Shown here: piece by piece, positions 60,979 to 64,000 of the stretch | Layout: each line of letters starts with the position of its first letter | How positions within the stretch are numbered: position 1 is the stretch's first letter | Assembly: GCF_003122325.1 (NCBI RefSeq) | Contig: NZ_QFBC01000022.1 | Location: forward strand, 1-64,000 | Direction of reading: 5' to 3' | Origin: Rhizobium album | GTDB lineage: Bacteria > Pseudomonadota > Alphaproteobacteria > Rhizobiales > Rhizobiaceae | Length of the DNA: 64,000 nucleotides | Position numbers and translations under genes: made by a program | Notes under the pieces: generated by a model | The model's input: the letters and a program-made list of their open reading frames with translations, nothing else | Database searches by the model: none | What the model was told of the DNA's origin: nothing

Positions 60979-63366
60979 ATGCGGCACTCCGTCGAAAGCC
61001 GGTTTTTGGCGATCGTGTGTGCAGCGCTCCTGTTGTTCGTGGCGCCCCTCTTCGTATTGTTCCTCGTGCTGTCGTCCGAAAGAGCGGTCAAGGACCAGCG
61101 CGACCACGTTTCGATCCTGCTGACGGTCAACCAGCAAGCCCTTGGCAAGCCGCTCTGGGAACTCGACCAGGAAAGCGTTTCCCAGATCATCGCCACCATC
61201 CTGGCGGATCCGACGGTGATGGCGGTCAGTGTCCGCGATATCTCCGGCAGCCTGAACATCACCCGCCCGACCTTTTCGACCTTCGCTTCTCCGCATACGG
61301 AATCGATCAGCCGCGAGATCACCTACGAAACGCCGACCGGCCGCAAGAACGTCGGCATCGTCACCGTCTATTTCGAGGAATTCGGCGTGTTTTCCTCGCT
61401 CAAGCAGATCGAGGTCGGCTTCATCTCGATCTTCATCTTTGCCGTCATCGCCGTTTTCGGCGCCGCGATCATCGGCAACCGGCTGATCGTCATCACGCCG
61501 CTGCTCAGGCTGTCCGACGCCATCCAGGCGACGCGGCGGCTCGGCTCGCGCCACCACGTCGACTGGCAGTCCAACGACGAGATGGGCATGCTGGCGGCAA
61601 GCTTCAACGAGATGCAGAGCACGCTGGAGCGCGAGGAGCGCGAACTGAAGCTGGCGCACAAGCGCGCCACCGATATCTACAATCTGACCCCTGCCATGCT
61701 CTTCTCGCTCGATCCCGAGGATCGGATCACCGCAGTGAGCAACTACTGGCTGGTGGCCACCGGCTACGAGCGCCACGACATCATCGGCCAGCGTTTCGAG
61801 GACAAGGTCCATCCCGGCAGCCGCGGCAAGTACCGCGCCCGCAAGCAGGAGGGCAAGGGCGAAAAACGCACCCTCGACGTCACGGTGAAGTTCATCTGTG
61901 CCGACGGGCATCTGATGGACGTGCTGATCGTCGAGTCCGAAAGGGCGGCAACGGACGGCGAGAACAGCGAACACCTGTCGCTGAGCGTCATGACCGACGT
62001 CACCGAGCTGAAGAACGCCGAGGATCGCAATCACCGCCAGGCCATCACCGATCACCTGACAGGATTGATGAACCGCCAGGGACTGGAGGCGGCGCTGGCG
62101 GAAAAGATCCGCGAAGCCGATGCGAGTCAACAGCAACTGGCCTTCCTCTTCATCGATCTCGACCGGTTCAAATGGATCAACGACCATCTCGGCCATGCCG
62201 CCGGCGATGCCGTTCTGTGCCAGGTTGCCGACAAGATCGCCCCCTTGCTGCAACACAATGACAGCGCGGCCCGCCTCGGCGGCGACGAATTCGCCATCGT
62301 CCTCCTGTCCGACCGCGCCGAGGACGTGGCACTCGATGTCGCCGCCAACCTGTGCGCGATCTTCGAAGCCCCCTTTACGGTCGAAGGCACGGAGACGCGG
62401 TTGAGCGCCTCCATCGGCATCGCGCTTTATCCCGAGCATGCGACGTCGGCAGCCAACTTGCTGCAGAAATCCGACATGGCCATGTATGCCAAGAAGCACG
62501 ACGGCAAGAACGGCGCGCTGATGTTCGACAATTCGATGATGGACAAGGCCCGCATCCGCGCCGAAATCGAAGCGTATATCGAGGAAGGCCTGGCGCAGAA
62601 CTGGTTCGACGCCTATTTCCAGCCGATCATCGACCTCAACCGGCAGCGCATCACCGGTTTCGAGGCGCTGATGCGCATGGTGCATCCGCAGAAGGGCATA
62701 TTGCCGCCGGGCGAAATCATCAACGTCGCGGAAGAAACCGGCTCGATCTCCCGTCTCGGCAACGTCATCCTTGAACGCGCCATAAGCCATCTTGCGATGG
62801 TCAGCCGGACGGCCGGCCTAGAGGATTGCTACCTCGCGGTCAATTTTTCGCCGCTGCAGTTCGAGCCGGCCCTGCCCGCGCGCATCACCGCGCTGCTGGC
62901 CCGCCACGACATCAAGCCCAGCCGCATCGTCATCGAGATCACCGAGGCGGTGCTGATGCACGACAATCCCGAGATCCGTCGCATCCTGGATGAGATCAGC
63001 CAGTTCGGCTGTCGCATCGCGCTCGACGATTTCGGGACCGGTTATTCGTCGCTGAGCTATCTCAACCGCTTCCCGGTCGATCTCGTCAAGATCGATCAAT
63101 CCTTCGTCAGGTCCGTCACCGACCCCGATCCGGATGTGCGTCAGAAGAGCCGCATGCTGGTGGAAGGCATCACGACGATTTCCCACAAGATGGGATGCAC
63201 CGTCATCGCCGAGGGCGTCGAGACGCACGATCAATGGATGCTTCTGAAACAGATGGGCGTCGATTGCGGTCAGGGTTACTTCTTCGCCCGGCCGCAAGCC
63301 GTGCATCGGCTTCTGGAAACGATCGCCGAAGAACCTCTGCAATATGTGGCGATGGGAGCGGCGTGA
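60979..63366 (+). CDS. PAS-GGDEF-EAL cyclic-di-GMP protein
   Basis: This 795-residue membrane protein has a first segment (about 10-32), a periplasmic sensor region and a second segment (about 145-170). HAMP, PAS (TPAMLFSLDPEDRITAVSNYW), GGDEF (LGGDEF near 434) and EAL (GFEALMRM near 560) domains follow. The EAL domain keeps ITEAVL, LDDFGTGYSS and IAEGVE. Both catalytic signatures are intact, so it may be bifunctional. The ATG at 60979 overlaps a GTG at 60976. A periplasmic binding protein gene follows by 43 bases, so ligand-linked c-di-GMP control is plausible. Confidence 0.93.
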   Translation: MRHSVESRFLAIVCAALLLFVAPLFVLFLVLSSERAVKDQRDHVSILLTVNQQALGKPLWELDQESVSQIIATILADPTVMAVSVRDISGSLNITRPTFSTFASPHTESISREITYETPTGRKNVGIVTVYFEEFGVFSSLKQIEVGFISIFIFAVIAVFGAAIIGNRLIVITPLLRLSDAIQATRRLGSRHHVDWQSNDEMGMLAASFNEMQSTLEREERELKLAHKRATDIYNLTPAMLFSLDPEDRITAVSNYWLVATGYERHDIIGQRFEDKVHPGSRGKYRARKQEGKGEKRTLDVTVKFICADGHLMDVLIVESERAATDGENSEHLSLSVMTDVTELKNAEDRNHRQAITDHLTGLMNRQGLEAALAEKIREADASQQQLAFLFIDLDRFKWINDHLGHAAGDAVLCQVADKIAPLLQHNDSAARLGGDEFAIVLLSDRAEDVALDVAANLCAIFEAPFTVEGTETRLSASIGIALYPEHATSAANLLQKSDMAMYAKKHDGKNGALMFDNSMMDKARIRAEIEAYIEEGLAQNWFDAYFQPIIDLNRQRITGFEALMRMVHPQKGILPPGEIINVAEETGSISRLGNVILERAISHLAMVSRTAGLEDCYLAVNFSPLQFEPALPARITALLARHDIKPSRIVIEITEAVLMHDNPEIRRILDEISQFGCRIALDDFGTGYSSLSYLNRFPVDLVKIDQSFVRSVTDPDPDVRQKSRMLVEGITTISHKMGCTVIAEGVETHDQWMLLKQMGVDCGQGYFFARPQAVHRLLETIAEEPLQYVAMGAA

Positions 63367-63409
63367 CACTCTTTTAGGCATCGCAATGGGCTGATGAGAG
63401 GACGCGACA

Positions 63410-64000
63410 ATGAGACATATGGTCTTGACGGCACTGCTTTGCCTTGCGTCGGAAGCGCAGGCTGCAGAGATTTCGTTTACGACGGAGGAATACCCGCCCT
63501 ACAGCTACAGGCAGGGTGATCGGTATTTCGGCATCGGCGTCGAACAGATCCAGGCAATGATGAAGGATGCCGGCCTGCAATACGACATGGAAATGATGCC
63601 CTGGGCCCGCGCCTATGCCACGGCCCAGACGCAATCCCGGCACTGTGTTTTTGCCGCCGCCCATATCGCGGAGCGCGACGGGTTGTTCAAATGGGTCGAG
63701 CCGCTTCTGATCGACCGTAACATTCTGGTCTCGCGGCAGGGCGCCGACATCAAGGTGACGAACCTGGAAGATGCCAGGCAATACACGATCGGCACCCAGC
63801 GGGGCGATTACACCGCCGATCTCCTGAAGGAAAAGGGGTTTGCCAAGGTCGATCTCGCCGCAGATTTCAGCCTGACCCTGAAGAAGCTGCTGAGCGAACG
63901 CATCGAACTGATGCCGATGTCGCAGAACGTCTATACCGAGCTGCGCAAGCAGGGCACGCCGATCGAGGAAGTGATGGTGTTTTCCGAGCAGAAGCTCGGC
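63410..64000 (+). CDS. Periplasmic substrate-binding protein (SBP_bac_3-like), cut by window end
   Basis: The first 197 residues are visible: a signal peptide (MVLTALLCLASEAQAAE) and a type-2 periplasmic binding fold. Characteristic parts are ISFTTEEYPPYSYRQGDRYFGIGVE at the start and YTIGTQRGDYTADLLKEKG in the second lobe. Family 3 proteins bind amino acids or polar compounds, either for ABC transporters or as sensor partners; no transporter genes are visible. GAGAGGA precedes the ATG. It probably shares a transcript with the PAS-GGDEF-EAL gene 43 bases upstream. Confidence 0.88.
   Translation, partial: MRHMVLTALLCLASEAQAAEISFTTEEYPPYSYRQGDRYFGIGVEQIQAMMKDAGLQYDMEMMPWARAYATAQTQSRHCVFAAAHIAERDGLFKWVEPLLIDRNILVSRQGADIKVTNLEDARQYTIGTQRGDYTADLLKEKGFAKVDLAADFSLTLKKLLSERIELMPMSQNVYTELRKQGTPIEEVMVFSEQKLG

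Overview
The window is chromosomal DNA from an alphaproteobacterium of the order Rhizobiales, most likely the family Rhizobiaceae (Rhizobium/Neorhizobium/Agrobacterium type). The evidence is high GC with GC-rich third codon positions, the trxB-LsrB/VtlR neighbourhood followed by tandem AbcR-type small RNAs, an LpcC-like lipopolysaccharide core mannosyltransferase next to greA, an OpgC glucan succinylase, a BA14K protein, a RIME-like palindromic repeat and a LexA box of the rhizobial GTTC-N7-GTTC form. Genus and species cannot be fixed from sequence alone.

Layout. Positions 1-2116 are scarred accessory DNA. An IS66 transposase fragment runs in frame into an OLD-family ATPase that has lost its N-terminus. 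A strongly base-paired non-coding element follows, and then a recQ gene cut directly after its DEAH box. From dnaG (2198) onward the order is ordinary chromosome: dnaG, yqeY, carA, a MATE and a Tet-type exporter, a LysR/aldo-keto reductase pair, a zinc metallopeptidase, a PAP2-like membrane protein and carB with a hairpin leader. Positions 17617-20495 hold a compact operon behind a LexA box: a radical SAM protein, a UdgX-type uracil-DNA-binding protein and a 30-residue membrane peptide. A caspase-like protein, greA (with a leader terminator), lpcC, lrp, trxB and lsrB follow.

Positions 27001-27548 hold three tandem AbcR/alpha-r15-type sRNA genes, each with its own promoter, dyad and terminator. 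Two copies are almost identical, and the third shows a compensatory base-pair change. An ArsR regulator whose start codon lies inside a perfect palindrome then precedes an old-yellow-enzyme reductase. The middle of the window carries a cation/proton antiporter, opgC, aatA, a dedicated Gram-negative sortase with its substrate, cold-shock and BA14K proteins, a metallo-hydrolase and ilvE.

The last third has a MarR/OmpR/histidine-kinase operon, otsB, a ROK-family protein, a ybjN-proC-csaA operon, ubiK and the lgt-midA-pgeF-M24 operon. It also has a lipoprotein, prs, two GGDEF-EAL cyclic-di-GMP proteins flanking rplY, and a periplasmic binding protein cut by the window end.

The most notable items are the SOS-type UdgX/radical SAM/small-peptide operon, the triplicated AbcR locus, the IS66-OLD-recQ scar with its structured element, and the leader hairpins of greA and carB. 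Coordinates of starts were chosen from Shine-Dalgarno position and family N-termini. All functional statements are by recognition of motifs and family resemblance, without database searches.
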